NCBI GenBank assembly: GCA_002083555.1
Contig: MSXN01000013.1
Location: 1 to 64,000, forward strand
Source: Nitrospira sp. ST-bin5
Lineage (GTDB): Bacteria; Nitrospirota; Nitrospiria; Nitrospirales; Nitrospiraceae
DNA length: 64,000 nt
Direction of reading: 5' to 3'
Shown: positions 14,930 through 23,260 of the stretch, in pieces
Numbering within the stretch: the first letter of the stretch is position 1
Layout: every line of letters starts with the position of its first letter
Position numbers and translations under genes: made by a program
Notes under the pieces: model-generated
Told to the model about the DNA's origin: nothing
The model's database searches: none
Seen by the model: the letters and a program-made list of their open reading frames with translations, nothing else

Positions 14930-15670
14930 ATGTTGTCCTGCCACAAAGATCGGCCTGTCGTGAAACGAAAACCCTGTTCCATCGAGCGCTGTGACACCTG
15001 CGCGCTTCGCGCGAAGATGGTGCTGTGCGATATTGAAGGCAGCGACCTCGCCGAATTTCAAAGAATCAAACGCACCCTCGACTACGAGCCTCATCAAACC
15101 GTCTTCTACGAAGGCCATGTGTGCTTGGGCCTCTATCTGTTGTGCGCGGGCAAGGTCAAGCTGACTCGTTCTTCGGCGCGAGGCCAGCGGCAGATCGTCC
15201 GGATCTTGGGCCCCGGTGAGCTGATCGAGAAACACGTATTCGGGGAGAGAGCCCTTCATGAAGTGACGTGCGAGACATTGGAGCCCTCTCAAGTCTGCGT
15301 CATCGACAAGGAACGTTACCTCGCGGTCATCCACAGAAATCCTCAACTGGCGATCAAGCTGATCCAGCTCCTCAGTAATGAGGTGGGGGTCAATATGGAT
15401 CATCTTGATCAGTTTACCTTCAAGACGGCACGCGAGCGGCTGGCCGGCCTGCTATTGGAACTCGGCGATCGATTCGGCAAGCAAGACGACGATGGTGTCC
15501 GGGTTGGACTCACGCTCAAACGGGAAGAAGTGGCTGAGATGGCCGGGATCACGGTTGAAACCGCCATCCGCCTGCTCGGTGTGTTCCGGGATGAGGAGTT
15601 GCTCACCATCGATGGAAGAACCATTACCTTGCTGAATCCAGACCGCCTCGCCAGAATTGCCCGACGCTGA
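14930..15670 (+). CDS. Crp/Fnr-family regulator with FNR-like cysteine set
   Basis: The 246-residue protein has an N-terminal cyclic-nucleotide-binding-like fold, a long dimer helix and a C-terminal winged helix (KREEVAEMAGITVETAIRLL). Cys16, Cys21, Cys24 and Cys33 lie near the N-terminus, and Cys123 (SQVCVID) falls where E. coli FNR has Cys122, so a [4Fe-4S] oxygen- or NO-sensing cluster is plausible. The start is uncertain: ATG at 14930 lacks a strong ribosome site, and an in-frame GTG at 14960 would still keep all these Cys except Cys4. The upstream 237 bases contain a TACA-TC-TGTA palindrome near 14796. The gene is followed by a hemerythrin gene, which fits an oxygen/NO theme. Confidence 0.9.
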   Translation: MLSCHKDRPVVKRKPCSIERCDTCALRAKMVLCDIEGSDLAEFQRIKRTLDYEPHQTVFYEGHVCLGLYLLCAGKVKLTRSSARGQRQIVRILGPGELIEKHVFGERALHEVTCETLEPSQVCVIDKERYLAVIHRNPQLAIKLIQLLSNEVGVNMDHLDQFTFKTARERLAGLLLELGDRFGKQDDDGVRVGLTLKREEVAEMAGITVETAIRLLGVFRDEELLTIDGRTITLLNPDRLARIARR

Positions 15671-15982
15671 ACCACAACCCGTCAAACGTTATTCGTGAAG
15701 CGCGACAGGCGCGCCGCGAAGTTCAAAGTTCTGGGTTCGAAACTCAGAATACCTCGGACTCTCCCCCGTCTCGCTTTTCTCGCAAGTCTCGCTCCTTTCG
15801 CCGCTTGTCCCTGCACATCATTGCAGCATAGGCCCAATGGCCTATCCAAAACCTTGAGATAAATCATAGCCCAGGCTGGCCAATTCCAGTGTGAGGCGTC
15901 TTCATGTCCGGTACGGTGCGTGCGACGTAAGGCGGCCACATTGCTGGCACGTTCGAGTTTCCGCACTGGGGATCCTGGAACG
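15671..15982. other. Gene-less interval with TCTCGC-type short repeats
   Basis: No credible gene is seen. The stretch contains GTTCAAAGTTCTGGGTTCGA-type sequence near 15720 and a run of CTCGC words (15765-15800) resembling one at about 57235-57270. These look like interspersed intergenic repeats. Confidence 0.4.
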
Positions 15983-16531
15983 ATGGTGCCTCAAGAATGC
16001 AGGCGAACGAGTATCGCAGTCGATCCCGTTGCTCTTCTCAGGCGAGAGCACGGAATGATTCTGGACCAACTGGTCATGATCGAAACGGCGATGAGCCCTC
16101 GTTCCGGCGGGAACGGTGTGGCGAAGGGAACGGACCGGGGCACGTTGCGGGAACTGCTCCAATTCTTTACCGGCCCCGTGGAGGTTCATTTCAGACGGGA
16201 AGAGGTGTTGGTCGAAGATCTCCAACGAATTCTTGGCTGGAAGCAGGTCGATCAAGGGCAGCTCAAGAGCTTTTTGGACGAACATCAAATGCTGAAAGCC
16301 GACGCGGCCGCAGTCATGAGAAAGCTCCGGAGAAAGCGGGCCGATGGCCGAGATTCAGTGGCGTTAAAGAATCTTGGGGGATTGCGAACCCTGAATGCCG
16401 AGCTTCGCGGACTGATCGGTCGTTATCGTGGACACATCTCCTGCGAAGAACGGATGCTGTTTGTCTTAGCCGAGATGCGGCTGACAGCCGAGCAGAAACG
16501 GCGGATCAGTCGGCGCATGTTACAGGTGTGA
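15983..16531 (+). CDS. Hemerythrin/HHE cation-binding domain protein
   Basis: About 182 residues from the ATG at 15983 form a helical bundle with the hemerythrin metal-ligand pattern: LRREHGMILDQL, VEVHFRREEVLVE, FLDEHQMLK and RGHISCEERMLF. These supply the His and Glu residues of a di-iron site. The protein is cytoplasmic with no signal peptide. Such proteins bind O2, NO or iron, or help repair iron-sulfur clusters. It lies behind the FNR-like regulator. The reading frame is open upstream to 15920, and no strong ribosome site decides the start. Confidence 0.8.
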   Translation: MVPQECRRTSIAVDPVALLRREHGMILDQLVMIETAMSPRSGGNGVAKGTDRGTLRELLQFFTGPVEVHFRREEVLVEDLQRILGWKQVDQGQLKSFLDEHQMLKADAAAVMRKLRRKRADGRDSVALKNLGGLRTLNAELRGLIGRYRGHISCEERMLFVLAEMRLTAEQKRRISRRMLQV

Positions 16532-16718
16532 GGTCCGGTAGAAGCAGGAAAAGCGTGACGAGCGCGACTCGCTTGAGGGAGATCTCTATGAACGCCGCCG
16601 ATGTCTTCGACGATCGCATCGGGGCTAAGAAGAGGAACGTCGCGATGTTCAGAAGTGTGAACCACATGCTTACGCTGCTCATGCCTCGGGCCGGCGAGTG
16701 CAAGGCGGTAAGCCAAAC

Positions 16719-16739
16719 GGAGAGCCAATCAGGCTCTCC
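16719..16739 (+). promoter_or_regulatory. Hairpin before outer-membrane protein gene
   Basis: GGAGAGCC (16719-16726) and GGCTCTCC (16732-16739) form a perfect 8-pair stem with a 5-base loop. It is followed not by a T-run but by the strong ribosome site AGGAGGAGG. It may stabilise the mRNA 5' end or control translation. Confidence 0.4.
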
Positions 16740-16765
16740 TGTGCCAAATCAAGGAGGAGGACATC

Positions 16766-17449
16766 ATGCAGGTTCGGAGAGTTATGCGGAGCATTGGAGT
16801 GTGGTCTGTCGGAGCTGTGATCGCCGGGGGGCTCGCTGTCTCTGGTGTGTCGCCGGTTTCGGCTGAGGAGGTTGGGACCGGCAATCAGGTGTTCTTCAAG
16901 GGCGGGTTCATGAATCTTAGCGGTGATCGGGGCGGGCAGACGTTTGTGGATACCGGAGCCGCCAGGGGTACGAATGGCGGCAATGCGGGATGGTATGCCG
17001 GTGCGGGTCTGGACTTGATGCTCTCCAAGGATGTCTGGGGCGCGATGGACAAAACCTCGATCCTAGGGGAAATTGGACTGCAGTTCAACCGGATCAACTC
17101 CGCTACTGTCAGAAATGCCGCCAATGCGGTGTCTGGGTTGGGGAACGCCAATGACAAGGTGCAACTGACGATGATGACGATCAACGTGGCGCCCAAGATC
17201 AAGTTTATGGAAGGGAGTGCATTCCGTCCCTGGATCATCCCCATTGGGCTAGATTTTCACGTCATTAGTCCGCCTTCCAATCAGACGCAGTATCTCGATA
17301 TGGGGATTCAATTCGGCGCGGGGTTCGAGTATCAGGTCTGGAAGGCAATCAAGTTGGGCGTGGATGCCAGATATCACGTGACGTCCCGCATGACCAATAC
17401 GAATAATGATTACTTCCAGGTCGGTCCCTATGTGGGGATCTCGTTTTAA
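16766..17449 (+). CDS. Outer-membrane beta-barrel protein
   Basis: The protein is 227 residues with a signal peptide (cleavage after VSA, about residue 33). The mature part alternates hydrophobic and polar residues with many Gly and aromatic residues and ends in Phe (GPYVGISF), as expected for BamA-recognised barrels. The size suits an eight-stranded OmpW/OmpA-like barrel. There is a strong ribosome site and a downstream terminator at 17514. Transported substrate, if any, is unknown. Its neighbours (hemerythrin, CopD-like, propeller) do not settle the role. Confidence 0.75.
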   Translation: MQVRRVMRSIGVWSVGAVIAGGLAVSGVSPVSAEEVGTGNQVFFKGGFMNLSGDRGGQTFVDTGAARGTNGGNAGWYAGAGLDLMLSKDVWGAMDKTSILGEIGLQFNRINSATVRNAANAVSGLGNANDKVQLTMMTINVAPKIKFMEGSAFRPWIIPIGLDFHVISPPSNQTQYLDMGIQFGAGFEYQVWKAIKLGVDARYHVTSRMTNTNNDYFQVGPYVGISF

Positions 17450-17513
17450 CGAAACGGGTGGGTGATGAACCTCGTCGTGCATTTCCCCCGAACTGTCGAG
17501 GTTGAGGATTCCA

Positions 17514-17538
17514 GCGCGCTGAGCCCCGCTCAGCGCGC
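17514..17538 (+). terminator. Terminator after outer-membrane protein gene
   Basis: GCGCGCTGAGC (17514-17524) pairs perfectly with GCTCAGCGCGC (17528-17538) around a CCC loop, followed by CCTTTCC. It is a strong 11-pair stem but has only a weak T-run. Confidence 0.65.
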
Positions 17539-17601
17539 CCTTTCCACACGCAGGCCCCCCCCTTGATGCTTGTTTCGCAGAAGTCGTAGAGTCGCTCCAT
17601 C

Positions 17602-18081
17602 ATGTCGCAATTTGCTCTCGTCTGGATACATCTCATCGCCGCGGTCGGTTGGGTCGGCGGAACGATCTTCCTCTCGCTGGTGCTGGCCCCGTCCTATCGC
17701 GCGCTGGCCTCGAAACCCGAAGCCGGCATGTTATTCAGGACGTCGGCAAAGAGGTTTCGTCTGGTCGTATGGGGAGCGGTCGCTATTCTGCTATTGACCG
17801 GTCCCATGCTGGTCTTGTCCCACGGGTGGCCGCTCTTCGAGCCGGCTCGATGGCCGTCACCCTTAGGGATCAAGCTTGTGCTGGTTGCAGCGCTGCTGCT
17901 GATGACCCTCGTGCACGATCTTGTTCTCGGTCCTCGCGTTCGAGCGATTCTGGCACTGCAACCTGACAACAGATCTGTGTCCGATCAGACCATCCTGACT
18001 GCCGCCACCTGGCTTCCTCGCCTGGCGCTGCTGCTCTCGCTCGGGGTGCTGTTTGTTGCCGTGATGCTGGCCCGGTCGTAA
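17602..18081 (+). CDS. CopD-like integral membrane protein
   Basis: The protein is 159 residues with four transmembrane helices (about 5-25, 52-70, 88-108 and 135-155). The pattern HLIAAVGWVGGTIF near the N-terminus, a conserved His in the third helix (LVHDLVLGPR) and the overall size fit the CopD/DUF4149-like family of the inner membrane. CopD proteins are linked to copper import into the cytoplasm, and others in the superfamily bind haem. The nearby copper oxidase and cupredoxin make a copper role attractive but unproven. No strong ribosome site is visible. Confidence 0.7.
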   Translation: MSQFALVWIHLIAAVGWVGGTIFLSLVLAPSYRALASKPEAGMLFRTSAKRFRLVVWGAVAILLLTGPMLVLSHGWPLFEPARWPSPLGIKLVLVAALLLMTLVHDLVLGPRVRAILALQPDNRSVSDQTILTAATWLPRLALLLSLGVLFVAVMLARS

Positions 18082-18194
18082 TCTGCGCAGGTTGCTCTCG
18101 CCTGGCAAATCCTTCTAAGCTACAGGCTAGAGTGCCAGGGGGCGAGCGAGGAATTCGTCTCGTTCGCGTCACGCGATACAGAAGGAGGCCAGCA

Positions 18195-19457
18195 ATGATG
18201 AGACAGGCGGGTGCGACAGGGCGAACAGCAATGTTTGCCATCATGGTCGGTGGATGTGTGGCATTGGGAGCGACCGTTGGCGGAGGTTCAACCGCTTCAG
18301 CCTATGAAGTCTGGCTGACCGACCAATCCGATACCGGCAAGGAAAGCGGGGGGTATCTCCATATCTATGATGGGGCTCAGCTGGCGGCGAATCCGGCCTC
18401 GGCGAAGCCGACGATGACGATCGACTTTGCCGGCGACATCGGCAAGTTCTGCGAGGAGGCGACCAAGAAGGCCGTGCGTCGCCCGCATATGCTGTTCTTC
18501 AATAAGAATCAGGATCACGCGATCATTTCGTTCCTGAGCGGCCACGTGTTGTTCATGGACGCGGCGACGAAGAAGCCGGATGCCTGTCTGTCCATGGGGA
18601 AGAACGTCCATGCCGCCTGGCCGACGCCGGATCAGAAGATGGCGATCGCCGCGAACATCGCGGAGAAGAAATTCATCCGGATCTGGACGGACTATGCTGC
18701 GCACAAGTTCAGCTTCGACCCGGAGAAAGATGTCGTGAACCTGGTTGCGTTCGAAGGGGGCGAGCGTCCCGATACGTCGCCGATCTGCCCCATCACCGAA
18801 TCGTCGAGCCGGTATGCATTCATCACGTTGCGCGGCGGCGGGTTGGTCGTGATGGATGTGACCACGACGCCCATGAAGGCAGTGGCGATGCTGGACAACA
18901 ACCAGATTCATCCGGCCGGCTGCGGCGGAGTGCAAGTCGGCGACACCATGTACATCAATTCAGGCGGCGGGTGGCCAGTGGCGCCGCTCTCCTACGATGT
19001 CTATGCGCTCGACATCTCGGGTCTGCCTGCCAAAGTGTCCGCCAAGCTGGTCTCGCAACGGGACGACAAGTTTGCCGACTCGCATGGCATGATCGGGGTC
19101 GGCCGCTATGTCTGGAGTGCGGATCGAGCCGGCAACAACGTCGAAATCATCGATACGCTCAGTAACTTCTCGGTGGGGTCCATTGATCTGGTGAGTGACG
19201 CGAACCAGGATCCGGCTCCCGATTTGATGGATGTCGCACCGGACGGACAGTATGTCTTCGTCGGTCTTCGCGGTCCCAACCCGCTGACCGGCAACGATAA
19301 GGGCGTGCACAACGCCAAGGGAACGGTTCCCGGCGTCGGGGTGATCCATGTGGATGCCGGCGGCAAGGTCGGGCATTACAAGGGACAGGCGGTCATTACG
19401 AATAAGAAAGACGAGAAAGAAACCGCCGATACTCACGGAATCGCGGTTAGAAAATAA
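18195..19457 (+). CDS. Secreted beta-propeller protein, YVTN/YncE-like
   Basis: The protein is 420 residues with a signal peptide ending near ASAYE. It has repeating blade-like units with His at blade starts (RRPHMLFF, NVHAAWPTPDQ, IHPAGCGG, DSHGMIG, ADTHGIAV). Similar layouts occur in YncE and in the N2O-reductase propeller, but the copper-site residues of N2O reductase are not evident. The start at 18195 follows AAGGAGG by a few bases; the ATG at 18198 is equally possible. It stands alone with its own terminator. The function is unknown; a periplasmic binding or redox-sensing role is possible. Confidence 0.7.
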   Translation: MMRQAGATGRTAMFAIMVGGCVALGATVGGGSTASAYEVWLTDQSDTGKESGGYLHIYDGAQLAANPASAKPTMTIDFAGDIGKFCEEATKKAVRRPHMLFFNKNQDHAIISFLSGHVLFMDAATKKPDACLSMGKNVHAAWPTPDQKMAIAANIAEKKFIRIWTDYAAHKFSFDPEKDVVNLVAFEGGERPDTSPICPITESSSRYAFITLRGGGLVVMDVTTTPMKAVAMLDNNQIHPAGCGGVQVGDTMYINSGGGWPVAPLSYDVYALDISGLPAKVSAKLVSQRDDKFADSHGMIGVGRYVWSADRAGNNVEIIDTLSNFSVGSIDLVSDANQDPAPDLMDVAPDGQYVFVGLRGPNPLTGNDKGVHNAKGTVPGVGVIHVDAGGKVGHYKGQAVITNKKDEKETADTHGIAVRK

Positions 19458-19470
19458 CGAGTGTGATGCG

Positions 19471-19500
19471 TAGGCCTCCGGACTTAAGTCCGGAGGCCTA
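19471..19500. terminator. Perfect 30-base palindrome, likely bidirectional terminator
   Basis: TAGGCCTCCGGACTT is followed directly by its exact reverse complement. In RNA it forms a 13-pair stem with a four-base loop, 14 bases after the propeller stop codon, followed by a T-rich stretch (TGTTGTGTTCTCC). Confidence 0.8.
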
Positions 19501-19694
19501 TGTTGTGTTCTCCTCCTTCGGTTCCCTTTCTTGCCCACGTCCTCTTTTCGTCTCAGCGAGTGCCCCCTTCTGCGACAGCGTGATTTCTACCGCTGTGGAA
19601 AGACTCCCCGCCGTGCGTGCCGGTTCGCTCCACGAGATTAATGGTATCTCCTTGAAATTGCAGTAGGAGTGGATTTGGTTGCTGCGACAAGTGG

Positions 19695-19710
19695 TGGCCC
19701 TGTGCTTGCA
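19695..19710 (+). promoter_or_regulatory. Candidate sigma54 promoter for DUF2231/cytochrome pair
   Basis: TGGCCCTGTGCTTGCA has GG and GC spaced by 10 bases, a perfect TTGC and the preferred A at the last position. It departs from the consensus only at two central bases. The predicted start near 19721 leaves a very short leader before the ribosome site at 19727-19735. Confidence 0.5.
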
Positions 19711-19740
19711 CTGTGATGAAGGAATAAAAGGAGAAGGCCT

Positions 19741-20181
19741 ATGCATCCTATTCATCCCATGTTGGTGCACTTTCCGATTGCGCTCTTATCGGCCGCGGTG
19801 TTCTTCGACCTCCTCGGGCTTCGTTGGCGAGAGGAAGAGTGCCGGACGGCCAGTCTCTATACACTGGTGTTGGGACTGGCTGGTGCCTTGGCGGCCGTAA
19901 TCTCCGGTCATATGGCTGAAGAAGCGGTTGAGCACAGCGGCGTTCCAGAGTCGGTGCTTGAGCTGCATGAGGGGTTGGGTTTTGCGACGTTCTGGATTTT
20001 CCTCGGGCTGCTCGGATGGCGATTTATCACGGGGCTCGGGTTCGTCAGGGAGCGGCGCGCTGTCTCCGTGGGGCTGGGTATCGTGGGAGTGGTGGTGCTG
20101 CTGGTGGCAAGTTATTACGGCGGGAGCCTGGTCTACGACTATGGCGCCGGTGTGGCGGGGTATCCCGCGAAAGCTCCTTGA
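19741..20181 (+). CDS. DUF2231 inner-membrane protein
   Basis: The protein is 146 residues with four predicted membrane helices. The start MHPIHPMLVHFPIALL is typical of DUF2231, whose conserved N-terminal His residues suggest haem or metal binding. A further His-containing segment (ELHEGLGFATFWIF) fits. It precedes a cytochrome c'-like gene by 11 bases, so a shared membrane electron-transfer or sensing job is likely. The ribosome site AAAAGGAG is strong. Confidence 0.8.
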   Translation: MHPIHPMLVHFPIALLSAAVFFDLLGLRWREEECRTASLYTLVLGLAGALAAVISGHMAEEAVEHSGVPESVLELHEGLGFATFWIFLGLLGWRFITGLGFVRERRAVSVGLGIVGVVVLLVASYYGGSLVYDYGAGVAGYPAKAP

Positions 20182-20192
20182 AAGGAACTAAG

Positions 20193-20666
20193 ATGAAAGC
20201 ACGCTTCTGTATCGTTGCGGTTGTGCTCTGGATTGTCACGCTCGTCGGAGCCGGTTGGTTTTTCGTGAACGGGTTGACGACCAAAGGAGCTGACGGCCGT
20301 ATGGAGATCGTCCTGTCTCCCAGCGAGCGAGATCTGATCCTTGGGGAAATGCGACAGCTGCTGAAAGCGGTGCATGGTGTCGTCACCGGTGTGGCGGGAC
20401 AGGATCAGCCGGCAGACCGGCAGCAGATCGAACAAGCCGCCCGCGCGGCAGGTATGGGGATGGCGGCGGATGTAAACCCGGCGATCATGCTGAAGCTGCC
20501 GCTGCCGTTCAAGCAGATGGGGATGTCGATTCATCGCGATATGGATGCCTTGGCCGACGCGGTCGCGAACAAAGAAACCTCTCAGCAGATCCTGCAGCGC
20601 CTGTCGAGCATGACGGCCCGCTGCACGACGTGCCATGACATGTATCGATTCGGTGTGAGCCAATAG
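20193..20666 (+). CDS. Membrane-anchored cytochrome c'/c556-like protein
   Basis: The protein is 157 residues with an N-terminal hydrophobic helix (about 5-25) that serves as an uncleaved anchor or signal. A helical body follows, with a single haem motif CTTCH at 144-148 close to the C-terminus. That position is characteristic of four-helix-bundle cytochromes c' and c556, which bind NO or transfer electrons. The start is set by AAAGGA at 20181-20186. It is co-transcribed with the DUF2231 gene. Confidence 0.8.
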   Translation: MKARFCIVAVVLWIVTLVGAGWFFVNGLTTKGADGRMEIVLSPSERDLILGEMRQLLKAVHGVVTGVAGQDQPADRQQIEQAARAAGMGMAADVNPAIMLKLPLPFKQMGMSIHRDMDALADAVANKETSQQILQRLSSMTARCTTCHDMYRFGVSQ

Positions 20667-20667
20667 C

Positions 20668-20836
20668 CGTCAGCTGACAGCTTTCAGCTATCAGCATGAG
20701 ATTGATATCTGAGATAGCAATGATAGAGACGATTAATCCTGGATGATTCCGAATCCATTTTACGCGTGAAGGCTCACATCATCAGGGATGACGACTCGTT
20801 TGAATGACTGAAAGCTGAAAGCTGATTGCTGATAGC
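20668..20836. repeat. Gene-less interval bounded by inverted REP-like repeats
   Basis: The left part (20668-20695) and the right part (20806-20848) carry related AGCTTTCAGC/GCTGAAAGCT words in opposite orientation, enclosing about 110 bases of unique sequence. This gives the shape of a small non-autonomous element. The same words occur at 12735 and 51598. No gene lies here. Confidence 0.5.
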
Positions 20837-20864
20837 GGACGGATTCTGAAAAAAGGAGGATCCC

Positions 20865-22112
20865 ATGGCACGAGTGGTGATTATCGGAGCGTCGATCGGC
20901 GGGTTGCCTGCGGCCTATGAGGCGCGGGCGCTCCTTGCAAAGAAACACAAGGTCACGGTCATCTCCAATGTCGAGTCGTTTCATTTCGTGCCGTCGAATC
21001 CCTGGGTCGCCGTGGGATGGCGCACCAGGAAAGATATCAGTTTTGCCTTGGGGCCGGTGTTGGAGAAAAAGGGTATCGAGTATATCCATGCCATGGCGGA
21101 CCGGATCGAACCGGAGCAGAATCGGGTGATCACGTCAAAGGGCGAGGTGCCGTACGACTATCTGATCATCGCGACGGGGCCCAAGCTGAATTTCGGCGCG
21201 GTTCCAGGGCTCGGTCCCAGCGGTTATACCCAATCCATCTGCAATGTGGATCATGCCGAGCAGGCCTGGGGTTCGTATCAGGCCTTCCTTAAAAATCCCG
21301 GTCCCATCGTCGTCGGGGCGGCTCAGGGCGCTTCCTGCTTCGGACCGGCCTATGAGATGGCGTTCATTTTGGACACCGACCTCCGGAAAAAGAAGCTGCG
21401 GAAGAAAGTGCCGATTTATTTCGTGACGCCGGAACCGTACATCGGACATATGGGATTGGCTGGAGTGGGGGCTTCGCGCCGCCTCATGGAGGACGAGTTC
21501 GCCGAACATTCCATCAAGCCGATTCCGAATAGTTCGATCAAAGAAGTCCAGCCAGGCAAGGTGCTGCTGGAGGATGGACAGGAAATTCCGTTCCGCTATT
21601 CCATGTTCATCCCGCCGTTCGCCGGGGTGGATGCGGTCGCCGGTACCCCAGGCCTCTGTAATCCCAAGGGGTTTGTGAACATCGACGCCTATCAGGCCAA
21701 TCCCAAGTACAAGAATATTTATTCGGTCGGCGTCTGCGTGGCGATTCCACCGGTCGAAGTGACCCCCATCCCGACCGGTGCCCCCAAGACCGGCTACATG
21801 ATCGAATCGATGGTCTCCGCTGCAGTCCACAACATCAAGGCTGATATGGAGAACGATCCCAAGCGTGATACGGCGACGTGGAATGCGATCTGCCTGGCCG
21901 ATATGGGGGACACGGGCGTCGCGTTCGTGGCCTTGCCGCAGATGGCGCCTAGGAATGTGACCTGGGCCAAGAAAGGCAAGTGGGTCCACCTGGCGAAGAT
22001 CGGGCTGGAGAAATATTTCCTCCATAAGATGAAACGCGGAATCAGCGAGCCCTACTATGAGAAAGTGATTCTGAAGGCGCTGGGTATCGAAAAGCTGGAT
22101 AAGCCGGCATGA
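20865..22112 (+). CDS. sqr: Sulfide:quinone oxidoreductase (FAD-dependent)
   Basis: The 415-residue protein starts with the FAD-binding motif VVIIGASIGG and has the second Rossmann signature LIIATGPK. Cys126, Cys158 and Cys343 match the spacing of the three catalytic Cys of type I SQR (128, 160 and 356 in the Acidithiobacillus enzyme). It would oxidise sulfide to polysulfide or sulfur at the cytoplasmic membrane and reduce quinone. Charged and hydrophobic C-terminal segments (about 375-415) could form the membrane anchor. AAAAGGAGG lies before the ATG. Extra Cys at 265 and 291 are not part of the usual set. A flavocytochrome c-like oxidoreductase is the alternative. Confidence 0.85.
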   Translation: MARVVIIGASIGGLPAAYEARALLAKKHKVTVISNVESFHFVPSNPWVAVGWRTRKDISFALGPVLEKKGIEYIHAMADRIEPEQNRVITSKGEVPYDYLIIATGPKLNFGAVPGLGPSGYTQSICNVDHAEQAWGSYQAFLKNPGPIVVGAAQGASCFGPAYEMAFILDTDLRKKKLRKKVPIYFVTPEPYIGHMGLAGVGASRRLMEDEFAEHSIKPIPNSSIKEVQPGKVLLEDGQEIPFRYSMFIPPFAGVDAVAGTPGLCNPKGFVNIDAYQANPKYKNIYSVGVCVAIPPVEVTPIPTGAPKTGYMIESMVSAAVHNIKADMENDPKRDTATWNAICLADMGDTGVAFVALPQMAPRNVTWAKKGKWVHLAKIGLEKYFLHKMKRGISEPYYEKVILKALGIEKLDKPA

Positions 22113-22189
22113 ATATCAGCGCGGTTCCGTCTTGGATCAGGGGTGGCCGGTAAGGAGCGTGATCGTACAAGAGTGAAAGCCTGTGCCGA

Positions 22190-23221
22190 ATGATAGACAC
22201 GTCTCGGTCGTCGGATCCTACGCGGCATCTGATACTGGCGGTTATGGCCGTGGCGGCCGTCATCGCATCGGGGACGCTGGGCTACATCGTGATCGAAGGT
22301 TGGCCCGCTTTCGACGCCTTCTACATGACGGTGACGACCGTCACGACTGTCGGGTATCAGGAAATCCATCCGCTGTCGCCGGCCGGCCGGGCCTTCACGA
22401 TCGTTCTGATCATCAGTGGCGTGGGAACCCTCTTCTATGTGTTGGGAAACCTCGCGCGCCTGCTATTAGAAGGAGAGCTGAGAGCGATTTTCGGGCGGTA
22501 TCGGACTGAGGGGAAAATGAAGACGGTAGCGAATCATTACATCGTATGTGGATACGGACGCATGGGGAAGCGGATCTGTAAGGAGCTCCGCGCGAAACCG
22601 CTGCCGTTCGTCGTCATCGACAAGAATCCCGACGTGATCGCTGTGTTGCAACGGGAAGGTCTGATGGCGGTGGAAGGCGATGCCACACAGGATGAGGTTC
22701 TGATCCGGGCGGGGATCGAACGGGCCAAAGGGGTGGTGTCCGTCGTGAATACGGACACGGAGAACCTCTACATCGTGCTGACGGCCAGGGGGCTGAACAA
22801 AGACCTCTATATCGTGGCGCGGGCCGGCGACGAGGGGGCGGAGCACAAGCTGATGCGGGCGGGCGCAAACCGCGTCTCGTCGCCCTATCACATCGGCGGG
22901 CTGCAAATGGCGCAAGCCTTGATCCGTCCCGCGGTGATGGATTTTCTCGAACTAGCGACACAGAGTGAACATCTGGATCTTCAGATGGAAGAATTGACCG
23001 TTGAGCAGGGCTCACGTTTCGATGGCCGGACTCCCTGCGATTGCGGATTCGCCGAGGATCGAGGGCTGATCTTGATTGCAGTCAAGCGCACATCGGGCCA
23101 TCTTGAGTTCAATCCCGGTCCCAGGGTCCTGCTCGCTGAGGGCGACAAACTGATTGTGTTGGGTCAGCCGGAGAGTTTGAAGCGCCTCGAAGCGGTCATC
23201 AAGTCCCAGGTGGTGGCGTAG
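22190..23221 (+). CDS. Two-helix K+ channel with RCK (TrkA-N/TrkA-C) domains
   Basis: The 343-residue, MthK-like protein has TM1 at about 14-33, a pore loop with filter TTVGYQE, and TM2 at about 63-83. An RCK Rossmann domain follows (VCGYGRMGKRICKEL, about 118-230), then a TrkA-C domain to the end. The filter has Gln where most channels have Gly (GYG), though GYx variants are known. It probably conducts K+ with gating by a ligand bound to the RCK ring. The upstream gap shows no strong ribosome site. Confidence 0.9.
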   Translation: MIDTSRSSDPTRHLILAVMAVAAVIASGTLGYIVIEGWPAFDAFYMTVTTVTTVGYQEIHPLSPAGRAFTIVLIISGVGTLFYVLGNLARLLLEGELRAIFGRYRTEGKMKTVANHYIVCGYGRMGKRICKELRAKPLPFVVIDKNPDVIAVLQREGLMAVEGDATQDEVLIRAGIERAKGVVSVVNTDTENLYIVLTARGLNKDLYIVARAGDEGAEHKLMRAGANRVSSPYHIGGLQMAQALIRPAVMDFLELATQSEHLDLQMEELTVEQGSRFDGRTPCDCGFAEDRGLILIAVKRTSGHLEFNPGPRVLLAEGDKLIVLGQPESLKRLEAVIKSQVVA

Positions 23222-23260
23222 CCGTAATGTGAGCCTCATGAGCGTAAGAAGAGACAACGT

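Noticed and set aside
16588..16866. Open frame starting MNAADVFDD before the outer-membrane gene
   Set aside because: It has a fair ribosome site but overlaps the start of a clear gene by about 100 bases in another frame and loses any protein-like pattern.
18195..19457. Nitrous-oxide reductase assignment for the beta-propeller protein
   Set aside because: The fold looks similar, but the C-terminal cupredoxin domain and the clustered His ligands of the copper sites are missing.
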